Source: Ziziphus jujuba
Taxonomy: Eukaryota > Streptophyta > Magnoliopsida > Rosales > Rhamnaceae
DNA length: 64,000 bases
Direction of reading: 5' to 3'
Assembly: GCF_031755915.1 (NCBI RefSeq)
Contig: NC_083385.1
Location: forward strand, 11,243,001 to 11,307,000
Shown here: in pieces, positions 12,534 through 23,700 of the stretch
Position numbering within the stretch: the first letter of the stretch is position 1
Layout of the letters: the number at the start of each line of letters is the position of its first letter
Position numbers and translations under genes: made by a program
Notes under the pieces: generated by a model
What the model saw: the letters and a program-made list of their open reading frames with translations, nothing else
The model's database searches: none
What the model was told of the DNA's origin: nothing

Positions 12534-14286
12534 TTAAAAGAATCTGGGGGTAGAAGGACGGAGGTCGATCTCTTGGGTCCAAGCGGTCCGGTCCTGAACG
12601 TGCAAGTGCCAGTAGGTTTGAGCCAGCGCGTCTGGGTCCATGGACCCGTCCACTCCTTGTTCCCCAACCGACTTCCTCTCGGAACTCGATGCCCCCCTGC
12701 ATTCACGCCTCTCAATCTTTTATTTCATTCTATTTCATTTTTTTGTTTAATTAATTAAATTATATATGCGTGTATATATATATATATATATAGATATAGA
12801 TATGGTTTGCTTTTCAATCATATAGTTCCTTTTTGATATCAAGTTGTGTGGAATGCAAAAAATTTTCTGGGTAAGCGGCGTGAGGAAAAAAAAAAATGTA
12901 AAAAAAGATAGAAAACAAAATATTGATAGATTGAAGAAACGAAAATTTGAGGGATTTGCTGTTGAGGAAATCAAAAAAGCGGAACGAACCTAGGTGGGCC
13001 AATAACACCGTCAATGATGACATGAGCGACGTGCACACCCATTGGTTGGAACTCCCTTGCCAAGCATTGAGACAGTGCTCTCAACGCGAATTTCCCACAA
13101 CCTGCAGTCAGATTCATATTATCCGTACAACCACCCAAGATTGCCAAAAAATTGTTAATTCTACAATTCAAGCTGGTTTTGATTTTGGGTAAATTAAATT
13201 TTAAGACGTTGAAGAAGTGAAACTTACATAGTTCGGAGTATCCAGCAATGCCGCTTACAGAAGCTGAACAGCCAGTGAACAAAATCGTCCCCCTTCCTCT
13301 TTCAACCATGCTTGGAAGAACCTTCCATTCCAAAAACAATATAACAAAAATATAAAAAAAAGAAGGAACTAGCTACTTTAAAAATATTGTAATGCCCAGT
13401 ACCTATTTGATTTATAAGAGATCGAAGTGATTATCACTAAAAGCAAAAGACGCAAGATTTAATTGCGGATAAAATAATGGTGAAATTCAATTTAGTATTT
13501 TCAAGTCCCAAAGTTGTGGATATTTTGTCGATTTTTTTCAATAGTCGCTTTTGCATCACTTTGAACTGGAAGCGAGATTGATACCTGCTGAGCGCAGTGG
13601 AAGGCACCCACAGAGGATACGGCAAGGGATTTCTCGAAGGAGTCGAGGCGAATGTCGGTGAAGTTGGTTGGGTTCCAACACATGGGCTGGTACGCATTGT
13701 ACACCAAAACCTCGACAAATCCCAGCGACAGAACCCCTTCAAATGCCTCTCTTACACTCCTTGAGTCAGAGCAGTCGATTCTTATTGCGAATACCTGAGC
13801 TTTCTCTTCCCTCGCTATTTCATCCGCAAATCTCGACAATCTCCCTATGTTTATTAACCCATATATACATATATACTTTAAATTCAATTCCCATCACCAA
13901 TACCCTCCCAAAATATAAATAAAAACGAAATTTGTTGCTTTCAATTGCTTTCAGAAACCCTTTTTCTTTTCTTTTTGTTCTCTTTCTATTTCTTGTCCAG
14001 AAGGAAAAATATAAAAAAATAAAAAATAAAAATAAAAGAAGAAGAAGAAGAAGGAGGAGGAGGAGGAGGCTGAGTACATATTTATAAACCACTTGCAAGA
14101 TATTAATTGATATGGAAAAAAGGAAAAGACAATATATTGAGCAAAAATACCCAAGTCACGGGCAAGGATGGCGACGGTGTAGCCTTCGTGGGCGAACTTG
14201 CGGGCTATGGATCGGCCGAGCTTTGGGCCAACGCCTACAATGGCTGCGATGCCTCGAGTGGAATTGGAGCTGCTCATGCTGCGCAT
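12534..14286 (-). CDS. SDR-fold (NAD(P)-binding Rossmann) protein with atypical active site, 5 exons, 254 aa
   Basis: Short-chain dehydrogenase/reductase fold. Exons in transcript order: 14286-14151, 13844-13585, 13321-13228, 13101-12990, 12696-12534; phases agree and the protein ends RPSTPRFF. The nucleotide-binding loop reads GVGPKLG (Gly18, Gly20, Gly24), a variant of TGxxxGxG, and YNAYQ stands where NNAG is usual. In TILFTGCSASVSGIAGYSEL followed by CCGKFALRALSQ, Lys167 fits the SDR catalytic lysine, but the position four before it is Leu163, not Tyr, and the catalytic serine position is Cys150; Tyr160 is seven before the lysine. It may be a non-canonical enzyme or a cofactor-binding protein without classical activity. 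I recall the Arabidopsis counterpart as AT3G50560. The start at 14286 is preferred; a second in-frame ATG lies at 14277. Confidence 0.9.
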
Positions 14287-14554
14287 CGTTTGCTCCGTCC
14301 TGCTGCACCCGAAAAATAATAGACTTTTGATTATGTCCCAAAAAAGCAATAAATCTGAGTTTCGATTTAAGTATTGAGATAGATTCTTGGGTTCTGGAAG
14401 AGAAGGGAAAGAGATAGGGGCTGTGGATATTTTTGTAAAATTTTTGAGTTACGGGTAGAATCTGGTAGAACTAAGTCGCTCTCGGAGTCGCTGCCTCCTT
14501 TTGAAGAAGCATTATCGCACTCATTATAGCTTTCCGTTTTGCCTCTCCCTCTTC

Positions 14555-14598
14555 CTCTTTTGTATTTATATACGATTCCCCCAACTCTCTCTCTCACT

Positions 14599-14629
<31 letters not shown>

Positions 14630-14632
14630 AGT
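14555..14632 (-). promoter_or_regulatory. Probable SDR promoter: TATA-like element and GA repeat
   Basis: Read on the minus strand, a (GA)n tract at about 14605-14630 is followed by a TATA-like TATATAAATA around 14562-14575. That lies roughly 280 bases upstream of the SDR start codon, which leaves room for an untranslated leader. GA/CT tracts are common in plant core promoters. The TATA-like sequence is nearly symmetric, so a plus-strand transcript cannot be ruled out. Confidence 0.45.
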
Positions 14633-14905
14633 AATCATGGCGATGATTTTCAGGTGGTGTATATGTATATATCAGAAAATATATGATTAATATTGTTTTA
14701 ATTAATTGACGCTTCTATAAACATACAGTACCCAAACAATCCAATTCAACTCACCGTTTTGTGTTTTAGCTACTCGGAACTAAGCAGCAGCTTCCCATGG
14801 TGGGTACATAATTTTCCGTTGTTATTACTATGCGCATGTTGCCACGTTCAGGGGCTGAGGAAGCGATTAATTATTTTAATTAATTAAGTTTACTTCCATT
14901 TTTTA

Positions 14906-14943
<38 letters not shown>

Positions 14944-15039
14944 ATTTAGGGTGCAGATGATTTTTATGCATATTATAATATTGATGATAATTTTTTATAG
15001 TATTAACGATAATCTTATTTGTACCGTTTTCACCGTAGA

Positions 15040-15075
<36 letters not shown>

Positions 15076-15348
15076 TTTATTTATTAAATTGCGTCAGCGG
15101 GTGCATCTCGGCAAAAGCATGTTTCCATCTGTGATCTGTCTATTGGCTTTAGCTCAAGTTGGAGGAACACACCTACCGTTGTCTAGTCTAGTCATCTGAT
15201 GGAGCAATGTCCCTGCTCAAATATTCTTCCATGCATTTTTAGATTCATTTACTACCATCCTTTATTTTATTTTTTTAAATACTGCTTATCATTAAGCTAC
15301 TTTACAATATATATATATATACATATATTTTTTTATTTGAAAATATCA

Positions 15349-15386
<38 letters not shown>

Positions 15387-17794
15387 TGAGAGAGATAGTG
15401 CAATTTAATGATAAGTTAAAAAAATTAAATTTTTGAATGGAAAAGTCAACTTTTAACATGAACCTGTTAATGGATGACACGTATCATTTTTCATATAATG
15501 TGATTTTGTAAAAAAATGGGTCACGAATTCCTCAATTGATGAGTTTATTCCATAAACATCATTTCTTACTGTTCAGTCAACGATGACTACTTTATATATT
15601 TTCGGCACAAAACAAAAGTATTCGTCGGAATTCTAGAGGATGCTAAATTTTTCCTTGAAGCTTTTCTCCCATTAGCAGTTATTCTACGCCCCATGGAACC
15701 ATTCTAAGCTCTTCCATTAGCTTTGTACCTTCAACCCCAACAAAAGGTCAAATTTATCGACCAAAATGGTTGAGTTTAGGCGCAAAAATGACTTATTTAC
15801 ACTAAGGCGCCGGTACATGAATATATATATAATTTATAAAATTAAAATATAAGAAAAAAATCACATTAAAATGAAAATAAACTATTTTTCCTAATTAATT
15901 TGAATTATAAATTTAAGATATATTAACTGGATGAGAACTACTATAGTAGATTTTTATGCCCGCATCATTGTTCACTTAGGTTCTTAAAATTAATATTGAA
16001 AGGTAAAGTTGATCTAAGAATAAAAAGCATGAAAGACAAAAATATTGCTTTCTTCTAAACCTCACGGTTTAGCTTATAAAGTGGAAAGATATATTTAAAA
16101 ATATTTTGAATGTTTTGGAAGAAAAATGTATGTAAGTAAAGCCAAATATCATTAAGCATAAGTATTGAATATAGATATGGACATAGACATATAATGTAAT
16201 GTCTTTGAAATAGAAAGTATTGTTACATGAGACACACACATATTGAACCTGATGGGGTTCTCACTTTGACAACGTGATCCAAAAATGAATGCATAAGCTT
16301 TTCTACTCGGCATGTCCTGCAGCACCTTATAGCTTTAGTTAGTAGCTTTGGTTTATTGTGCTTAGCTTTATCTTCTTTAACCATGTTTTTGACATTTCAT
16401 GCTTAGTAGGTGACAAGGATGTGAAGCTCCTTAAGCACCTTGACTTTGCCTAGGCTGAAACTAGTTTTAACAAAGTGCTTTCCATGCTCCATGGCTTTGT
16501 TTGCTTTACCATGGGTTTACAAGACTTACACTAACCATTGCCACAATTCTAAAAATTAAATGTAATTCATGATTTTTTTTATTTTTTATGTTTTCAAAAA
16601 GAGAAATTGGCTACATCTACTGTAGAAAAAATAATATACATATATATATATAATATCTTTCTACAATGAGTGTTCTCATCCACATTATTATGGGCATGAT
16701 CATCAACAAAATTTTATATATATAGTGGAAAATATTTTTCTTGCCTCTAGAGTCCAGAATATGTTGGGCAATATAACATTATATAACATGTGGTAGGGCA
16801 TAAGAATGTAGTTTAATATGTCTTGCAACTTGTCTCGAATGTGTATCTTTAGGATATCTTAAACTCCATTGTCCAAGATAATAGGATTATACATATATTT
16901 TGTGAATTTAATTACTTTCATCTTTATAGAATAGTAACATGACCCACTGTAACCGATTAATGTGTTTCAACCTCTTTCCAAACGTGTTATGATTTCCAGT
17001 ACCCTGTAAAAAAATTATCATAAAGTACTGATCAGATATATTCTATTTATTTACCAAAAAAGAAAGAATATGTTCTATTTATTTAGCAGAGGTCGCCGTG
17101 TGTGATAGGTAGAAGACTATCATCTCAACCGAGAAAAGCAAAAATAATAATAATAATAATTTTATTTCAAAAATAACAAAAAGAAAAAAAGAAAAAGAAA
17201 AATATAAGAGAGTATAGAGGGTCCACAGTAGGTGATTGGTGAGGGTGGACCTTGGGTGGTGACCCATTTTAATTTGGAAGAGGGAAACAAGAAGGCACAG
17301 GACAATAATGCAAGTTACAGTGCAGTAATGCAAGTTGCCAAAAGTCTTTAATATGATGAAGAATATTTAAAGCTTTGGTTTATTAGCGGGATTTGATGTT
17401 TTTCCACCTCACAGCTTTGTTGGCTTTCTAAATTAGGCCAAAAAATTTTCTTCTTTTCTATTATTATTATTATTTTGCACACTTGCTAAGGGAGATACAG
17501 CCGTCACACGTTCACATTTCTTGTTTTAATCGGAGAGAGATAAAATAGGGAGAGGGCCGCTGTTCTTGATTAGCTAGTTTCTTTAAGGATTCTTCTAAGA
17601 TGTTTTTCATATTCTTAATTATCCCAGAGTTGTTTTTTTTCTTCTGGATTAATTATCCAAAATGTTATAATTATCAAAGGCAAACACAGTGAATCCGTTC
17701 ACCCCTTAAACATCATCATCGATCAGTCAACCATTTTAGAATTTTTTTTCATCATTAGTTACAGTCTTGATTGGCTTATGTTTATTCAGTAAAC

Positions 17795-17833
<39 letters not shown>

Positions 17834-18202
17834 CTTAAACTTATCCATGGCTTTTAAGTTAAAGTTATAAAGACCACTTCTTATATATATAAATATATAT
17901 GTATGTGTTGGATAAGGACTCCAGCTAGTGTATGATTTTTGAGCAGAAGGGTTAAGGAAACTATCCCAAGATTTAATCATTGACTTGGGGACCACGAGAT
18001 GAGATGAAGTCCCATCCCGGCTTTTCAGAACCTCTTAAGTATCGGACAGCTTCTTCTCATGTGTGAATATGGCCCATTTGCAACAATATCTGTGCGGATT
18101 CTCCTCCTATTCAACCAGATATTTCAACACTACTCGTGTTCTCTACATCAAATGAGATCAATATCTTTGCTTGTAGACCTTTCTTATATGGAAGTCTGTT
18201 AC
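14633..18202. other. Gene-poor AT-rich intergenic DNA
   Basis: No coding exons recognised. The stretch holds long TA tracts (14915-14938, 15040-15070, 15356-15382), an (AC)17 tract at 17797-17830, and a less AT-rich patch at about 16240-16540 with no intact frame. The open frames here are short and low-complexity. Confidence 0.55.
17797..17830. repeat. (AC)17 microsatellite
   Basis: Uninterrupted AC dinucleotides, 34 bases, in intergenic DNA. Confidence 0.95.
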
Positions 18203-18205
18203 TAA

Positions 18206-19263
18206 GGTGTTGTTTGATTGATGGAACTGGGGAGGATATAAAATGACCATTATATTGGAATCCTTACTTTTTTGTTTGATTGGATCGAATGTGTAAAGGA
18301 TAAGGATTTCATTCCTCTTTGACTCTACTAAAGTAGTGAAATGGGAGGAATCCATTCGTTCTATCATTTACATCACATAAAAAGTCCCAATTACCATTTC
18401 ACCTTTAAACTAATATTCCTTAATTTTTTTTATTTTTTTCCTATGCCAACTCTATCTGTATTTTTTATTTTACTTTCTTTCTCTATCTTTCCACCCACTT
18501 TCTCTCTCTACATTTTTCACCCCTTTTCCCTCTATATATTTCTGCTACACCCTTCTTATTTTCTCTCTCTATATTTTTTTTATCTTTATACTTTCTTTCT
18601 CCACTTTATCTCTCTCTTTCTTTCTCTCTTTTTCTCTCTATCTACATATATATATATATATATACATAGAATAAATATATCAATTTTAATACGGATCTAT
18701 ATATGGACGAACCACATAATCTTTTTCTATATATATATATATATATATATTTACTTTCTTTCTCTACCCTTTGTTTTTTTATCCATTCTCTCTAAATTTT
18801 CTGTATTAACTTCCTCTGTATATTTTCTTCTTACACTTCTTCTTTCTATATGTTTTATTTTATACTTTCTCTCTTCACTCTCTCCGCATTTGATTCCTAT
18901 AAGTTCTCTTTCTATATTTCTTCTGTCTACTTTGTCTTTGAACTATAAAAAGTGTGAAAAGAGTGGGGAGAGATCGATGGTGAAGGAAATTAGAAAAAGT
19001 GGGGAGAAAAAAGTAATTATACTAGTTAATTTGAATCTTATATAAATAAATATTAAATTGGCTACATAGATTTTTTTTTTGGCTGAAAAATTGGCTACGT
19101 AGTTCATTCATATATGATGATCACCAAACATTAGAATCCATTTCCCTTCCAATATCATTCCACCTTCAATTTTATTCTACTCTCTATTCCATTTCACTTC
19201 ACCATTGATTCTTTACAACCAAACACCACCTAAACCATTGATTCTTTACAACCAAACACCACC
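18206..19263. mobile_element. Tourist/PIF-Harbinger-like element, about 1.06 kb, TAA target site
   Basis: The left end starts GGTGTTGTTTGATTGATGG; the right end, read inward, starts GGTGGTGTTTGGTTG. Both are flanked by TAA (18203-18205 and 19264-19266), the 3-bp site typical of PIF/Harbinger and Tourist elements. Subterminal regions also look alike in inverted orientation. The right terminus (about 33 bp) is duplicated in tandem (about 19199-19230 and 19231-19263). The interior is a long pyrimidine-rich TTTCTCTCTATAT-like sequence and encodes no credible protein. The terminal repeats are short and diverged, so the superfamily is inferred from the site and terminal motif. Confidence 0.6.
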
Positions 19264-19266
19264 TAA

Positions 19267-20930
19267 ATGTTTATTCTTTGTTGTGTTAATATAGTGATCA
19301 ATTTGTGTTGCAAATAATTTAACGTGGATATGTAATGTTTCACACAATTTTGCACGTGATTTAACTTAATTTCCACTTCATTGGAGCCCAAGGTTTATAG
19401 AGAACGTTCTGGGATAAGGAAATTCCCTGATAAAGCCAACATCAACATCATTGTACCATACGAATTTTAAATACAATAAAACCTCTTCATAATATTATAT
19501 AATGGAATAACATCTATCATGTCATAAAAAAATTTGATCTCAATTTAAATTAGTTATAAATAAAAATAAATTTTATATTGTAATAAGTTATGATTTTTTT
19601 AAATTCCTTATTAAAAAACTTTACCTCCACATGATAATAAAATTATATGCTACGTTACATTTAAAGTTTATCATGACTTAAATATTTATATAAAGCTATT
19701 TAAAATAATAATTTATTTTTTAGAATTGTTACAATATATATAAATTTGTTGGCATGGATTTCTTCTTGTTAAAACTAAAATATTTTTAATTACAACTCTA
19801 CAAGCTATAATTTATTTATTTTTGTAGTTATAAAATTAATTTAGTACTAACAATATAACTATAGAAAGGTTTTACTTTATTAATATTAATAAAAACAAAG
19901 GAATTGAATTAAATTCATATGATCCCACATACAGTAATTTTAAAATTTAAAAGTAAAGCTTGAAAAAACATTTTATTTGTAAAAAGGATTACTTACAAAA
20001 ATGCAGTAAAACTAACAGAAAGGAAACTATTTTTCATTTTTATTTCAGCGACAATTTTTTTTTTTTGGCTTGAAAATTAACTTAATAGTGTTTGCTAGTT
20101 TGTTCATTTTTGTAACTATCATACATTTTGGTTGGGAAACTTGAGCAAAGATGATTGGTGCCTTGAAACTAGTGTTTGCGAGTGTGGCTCGAATGGCAGC
20201 TAGACTGGATGAGGTGATAGTGACTCTGGGATAGTTTTCTTTTTATTATTATTTTTTAAATATTATATATTTTTGTAAATAAGATAAAAAATAAATTTTT
20301 TTCTTTTTCTTTTCCATAATTTTGTTGATAGGGATTATGGGTCAAGCTATCCATCGAACATATAAGGCCGAGTTTTCCATGGACCTCTTATACGGTAAGT
20401 TTTATATATTAGGCTTCTAATTAATAGGAGGATGAATTAATTGTTACATATGTATATATATTCTAATTCGTTGGCATTAAATAATCATAATATATACAGT
20501 GTTGAAAAAAGATAATAAAAAAAATGTATATGATGTAAAGTCATTTTCATTGCATCTATTCCATCCATATGCTGTTTTAATAGATGTCACATTCCTCAGC
20601 TTTACAAAAGAAATTCTAAATGATGGAGGAGAGAATGAAGACAAGAAGAGCTTTAATAGCTCTCTGTTCAAGTTGTTTGGCACCATTTTGAATACTCTGT
20701 GTTATGGATGGCTAAACTATGTTTGGAGGCAAAGAGAAAAAAGGCACAGCTAGCTAGGATAAAACTCCTACTTTAATGTGTGGCTTTCGCTTCAATTTTA
20801 CTTTTGTACTGTAGCACTGGTTGAGCAAGACGGTGGCTAACGGTTTGTGGAGGATTAATTTTGCTCATCAGTCTTAGAGAATCTCCAATTAACTCTTTAA
20901 GAATCTTTTTATTTTATATTTTACATAGAG
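19267..20930. other. AT-rich intergenic DNA
   Basis: No gene seen. Sequence is mostly A and T with scattered short frames. A moderately complex patch at 20490-20760 has an 84-codon frame starting at 20499 on the plus strand, but it has no recognisable motif and is probably chance. Confidence 0.5.
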
Positions 20931-21110
20931 GGGGCGTTTGGTATGCCGGATAGATCCGGATTGGACCGGATCGGATAGGATAGGTTCGGATTGGACAGGA
21001 TAGAATAATACAGTTCTATGTTTGGCATAGTTCCGGACTAAATGGTAGACTAATTGTCCCATGTTTGGCATAAGATGACTGGATTGGACTATTTTATAAT
21101 TATTATTTTT
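20931..21110. repeat. Candidate left end of a DNA transposon with subterminal GTTTGG repeats
   Basis: Begins GGGGGCGTTTGGTATGCCGG, followed by repeated GGATTGGA/GGATAGGAT-type units and two more copies of a TGTTTGGCATA motif (near 21019 and 21061). Such GTTTGGTA ends with subterminal GGAT repeats are common in plant TIR elements. A diverged similar stretch in opposite orientation lies at about 23635-23700. No target duplication was identified, so the class is not assigned. Confidence 0.4.
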
Positions 21111-21114
21111 ATTT

Positions 21115-22050
21115 TTTTTTAAGTGAAAATTTTAAAAATTATATTTATATTTATTTAAAAAAATATTATATTTAATTAAAATTGTAAATATTATATTTAA
21201 TTAAAAAAAATATGTCTTGATGACACCTAATTGACACAAAATTGTAGGCCAATATCACACCTGGATTTTTAAGCAGTTGATTACACCTAAAGCCACATGA
21301 TTTGTAGTCAGGCTCAATTAATCTCTCTCTACACTGAGTCTAAGATTGGTAGGTAACTCATCTGATTGTGCTGTTTTCTCATTATGGACAGAATAAGTTC
21401 TGCGAGGACCATTTTCATAAGCAACAAAGAAACAGAACTTTGATTGGTGGAATAGCTAGTTCCCATAAACACATTTTAGAAAAGAATACCAATTTGACCA
21501 AAAATCAAGCTGCAGACTAATCAGAAGAAAGGTAAATGCAATTCCTTTCCTAATCAACCATTCACTCATCATAATATGTGCAGTAAGTTTAAATGAATAC
21601 AAAGCCAGCAAGGCATAGTATGGTAACAGAGAAAATCTTTACAACTCCCTGAGAAAAGGATTGAGACTAGAGAGTAGCATGTAACTGCAACCTCTATACA
21701 ATGCCATTTTATTTAAAATTGCTGTTTTTCTGTACTCTTTTAACCATTCCATACTACCATCTTCAATGACGGAACACCTGCCTACTCTCCTATTTACCTC
21801 TGTGTGATCAGAGAGTAAGAAAGAATGTTATATTAAACTACAACAAAAAAAAAAAAAGGCATTAAAAAGAAGGTTTCTATTAACATTTTCCTTGTCTTTA
21901 GTAGCTAACTCAGATGCCACAGCAGCAGTCATAAGAGAGTCAAATTTCTTAGACTTCCCCAGCACAATCTCAATCTGAAAGAAAAAGAGAAAGATTTCAG
22001 CAGCCAAATAAAATATACCATAGGAATTTTATAAAAAAATTGTTCATAAA
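21115..22050. other. Non-coding flank of the PPR fragment
   Basis: A complex, not simply AT-rich, sequence with no intact gene. On the minus strand 21976-21890 follows a good acceptor (polypyrimidine then CAG) and reads IEIVLGKSKKFDSLMTAAVA in one frame before degenerating, so it could be a stray exon from some other gene. I cannot assign it. Confidence 0.35.
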
Positions 22051-23212
22051 TTAGAACTCCCAACTATGGACAACTAACCTTGGCATCCAATTTGGGGAAA
22101 ATCCATTCTCAGTCATCTCTTTGTAAATCTTCTTGGCCTGCCAAGGCCTCTTAGCTCTTCCCATAGCATCCAATAAGGTGTTATAAATAACCAAATTTGT
22201 CCTGGCCCCTATAGCCTTCATCTCCTCATAGACATTCAAACACCCATCGAAATTCCCTGACTGCCCATGAATTTTAATCAAAGTAGAGAATGTCACCGGA
22301 TCAATGCGCCATTTCTCTATTCTAGCACAATCATACAAGCTGAAAGCCATATCAACATTACCAGCACGACCATAAGCATCAATCATTGCCGAGTAGGTAA
22401 CATCATCTGGATCACATCCAAAAGTGGGCATTTTCTCAAACCACTCAACAGCCTGATCAGGGAAAGATGACATCCTAGCATAGCTAATCATAGTTGAAAA
22501 GGTAATATTATCAGGTTTAACACCTCTCTCAAGCATTTCATCAAACAGCTTCTCTGCTCTATCCAAGTCCTTACATTTCCTAAACACCTTCAACGTTACG
22601 TTTTAAAGAATTACTTCCCTCTTAGGTTTCAATTTACTTTGAAAGAACTTGAGAGCAAGCAATGCATTTTTAGGATTAACCATATTATTGAGAACAACCA
22701 CAGCATCTTGTTCTACTATTCTATCACCTAAATCCTCCAAAACATTCGCAACATCATCTTCAGTGGAATTACAAGAATTCAAAGCTTCAGCTAACCTCAC
22801 TAGTTTGGTATACCTGGCATCGTAAGATTTCCGTCGAAGCTGTGAAGCTCTGGGGCTACTGGGATTGACCCAGATGTAGCTTTTTGATGAAGAACCATGT
22901 TTTCCATCTAAATCTGCAACTTCTGGGTTCTGAGTCTCTTGCACAACGGGGTCCTGTAATTTCCGAGAAATTAAAAAAATAGAAAGGAATGCATTGTGCC
23001 TTCCAAATTTGTTGGGAACCAAATGGAAAAAAAACAATAATAAAAAAAAATATATGTGGAGAGAAAGGATTTACGGGGCAATGAAAGGCATGGATTCCAT
23101 AAGTGAGGGAGGAAGGTGATGAAGAATCGAAGGACTCGCCAGGGAATCTCAAGGATTTGAAGGACCTGTTTGCAAATCCAACAAGTCTGGAGAGGTTGTT
23201 CGGTGAGCACAT
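22051..23212 (-). pseudogene. Truncated PPR gene fragment (SVR7/P67-like) with a nonsense codon
   Basis: Two exons fit: 23212-23075 and from 22953 downward, the intron bounded by GTAAAT and TTACAG. The product resembles the start of the chloroplast PPR proteins SVR7/P67 (Arabidopsis AT4G16390 as I recall): a possible plastid-targeting N-terminus, the family block SYIWVNPSSPRASQLRRKSY, then PPR repeats of about 35 residues (e.g. KPDNITFSTMISYARMSSF, GCDPDDVTYSAMIDAYGRAG). In LKPKREVIL*NVTLKVFRK the codon expected to be Tyr is TAA (22603-22605), in frame, with coding sequence continuing beyond it. Similarity ends at NGFSPNW near 22080, about half-way along the family protein; the rest is absent. 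It cannot make a full PPR protein. Intronic structure means it is not a retrocopy. Confidence 0.85.
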
Positions 23213-23634
23213 ATTATATACGAGCATCAAAGGGCAAAAAAAAAACAAAAAAGAAAAAAGAAAAGAAAAACTGGTTCCATTTTAATGGAAAATTATACGA
23301 CGCCCTAATTTTTGCAAATCAAAGATAAAGAAAACACATTAAAAACGAAGAAGAAGATTAAGAAGATGAAGGAGAAGAAGAAGAAGAAGGAAAACGAATG
23401 GACTGAAGAAGAAAAACAGTACTCACCGAGGTTTCAACTCGGAGCGATGCGAACGGTCGGGCGAGAATGGTCTAGCGAAAGACACCAGCAAGAGACACCG
23501 GCGAGAGAAACCACAACCTTCAGTGAGCTTCGGATAAAAAGCTGACCCAGGAGGGAAGACAGGTCAGTTTAATCCTCCTCGAAGAGGATTATTTCACTGT
23601 AGTGCTTAAGTTATCCGCTACGCTATTTGTTGCT

Positions 23635-23700
23635 ACCAAACATCTGATTGGGATACAGTCCTGTACAATACAATGAAACAAACAAGTCCAGACATACTCA
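23635..23700. repeat. Candidate right end of the 20931 element (diverged)
   Basis: Read on the minus strand it contains GTACAGGACTGTATCCCAAT followed by ATGTTTGGTAGCA, resembling the GTTTGG and GGAT-type subterminal repeats at 20931-21075 in opposite orientation. The match is imperfect and the exact terminus is unclear. Confidence 0.3.

Noticed and set aside
14638..14655. Plus-strand ATG reading MAMIFR followed by a CAG/GTGG donor, after a CT tract
   Set aside because: It looks like a plant first exon, but no second exon could be found in the next several kb. The CT tract is better explained as part of the SDR promoter on the other strand.
18341..19045. 234-codon open frame rich in Phe, Ser, Leu and Ile
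   Set aside because: It is a translation of the low-complexity pyrimidine tract inside the Tourist-like element; no start context, motif or codon structure supports a gene.
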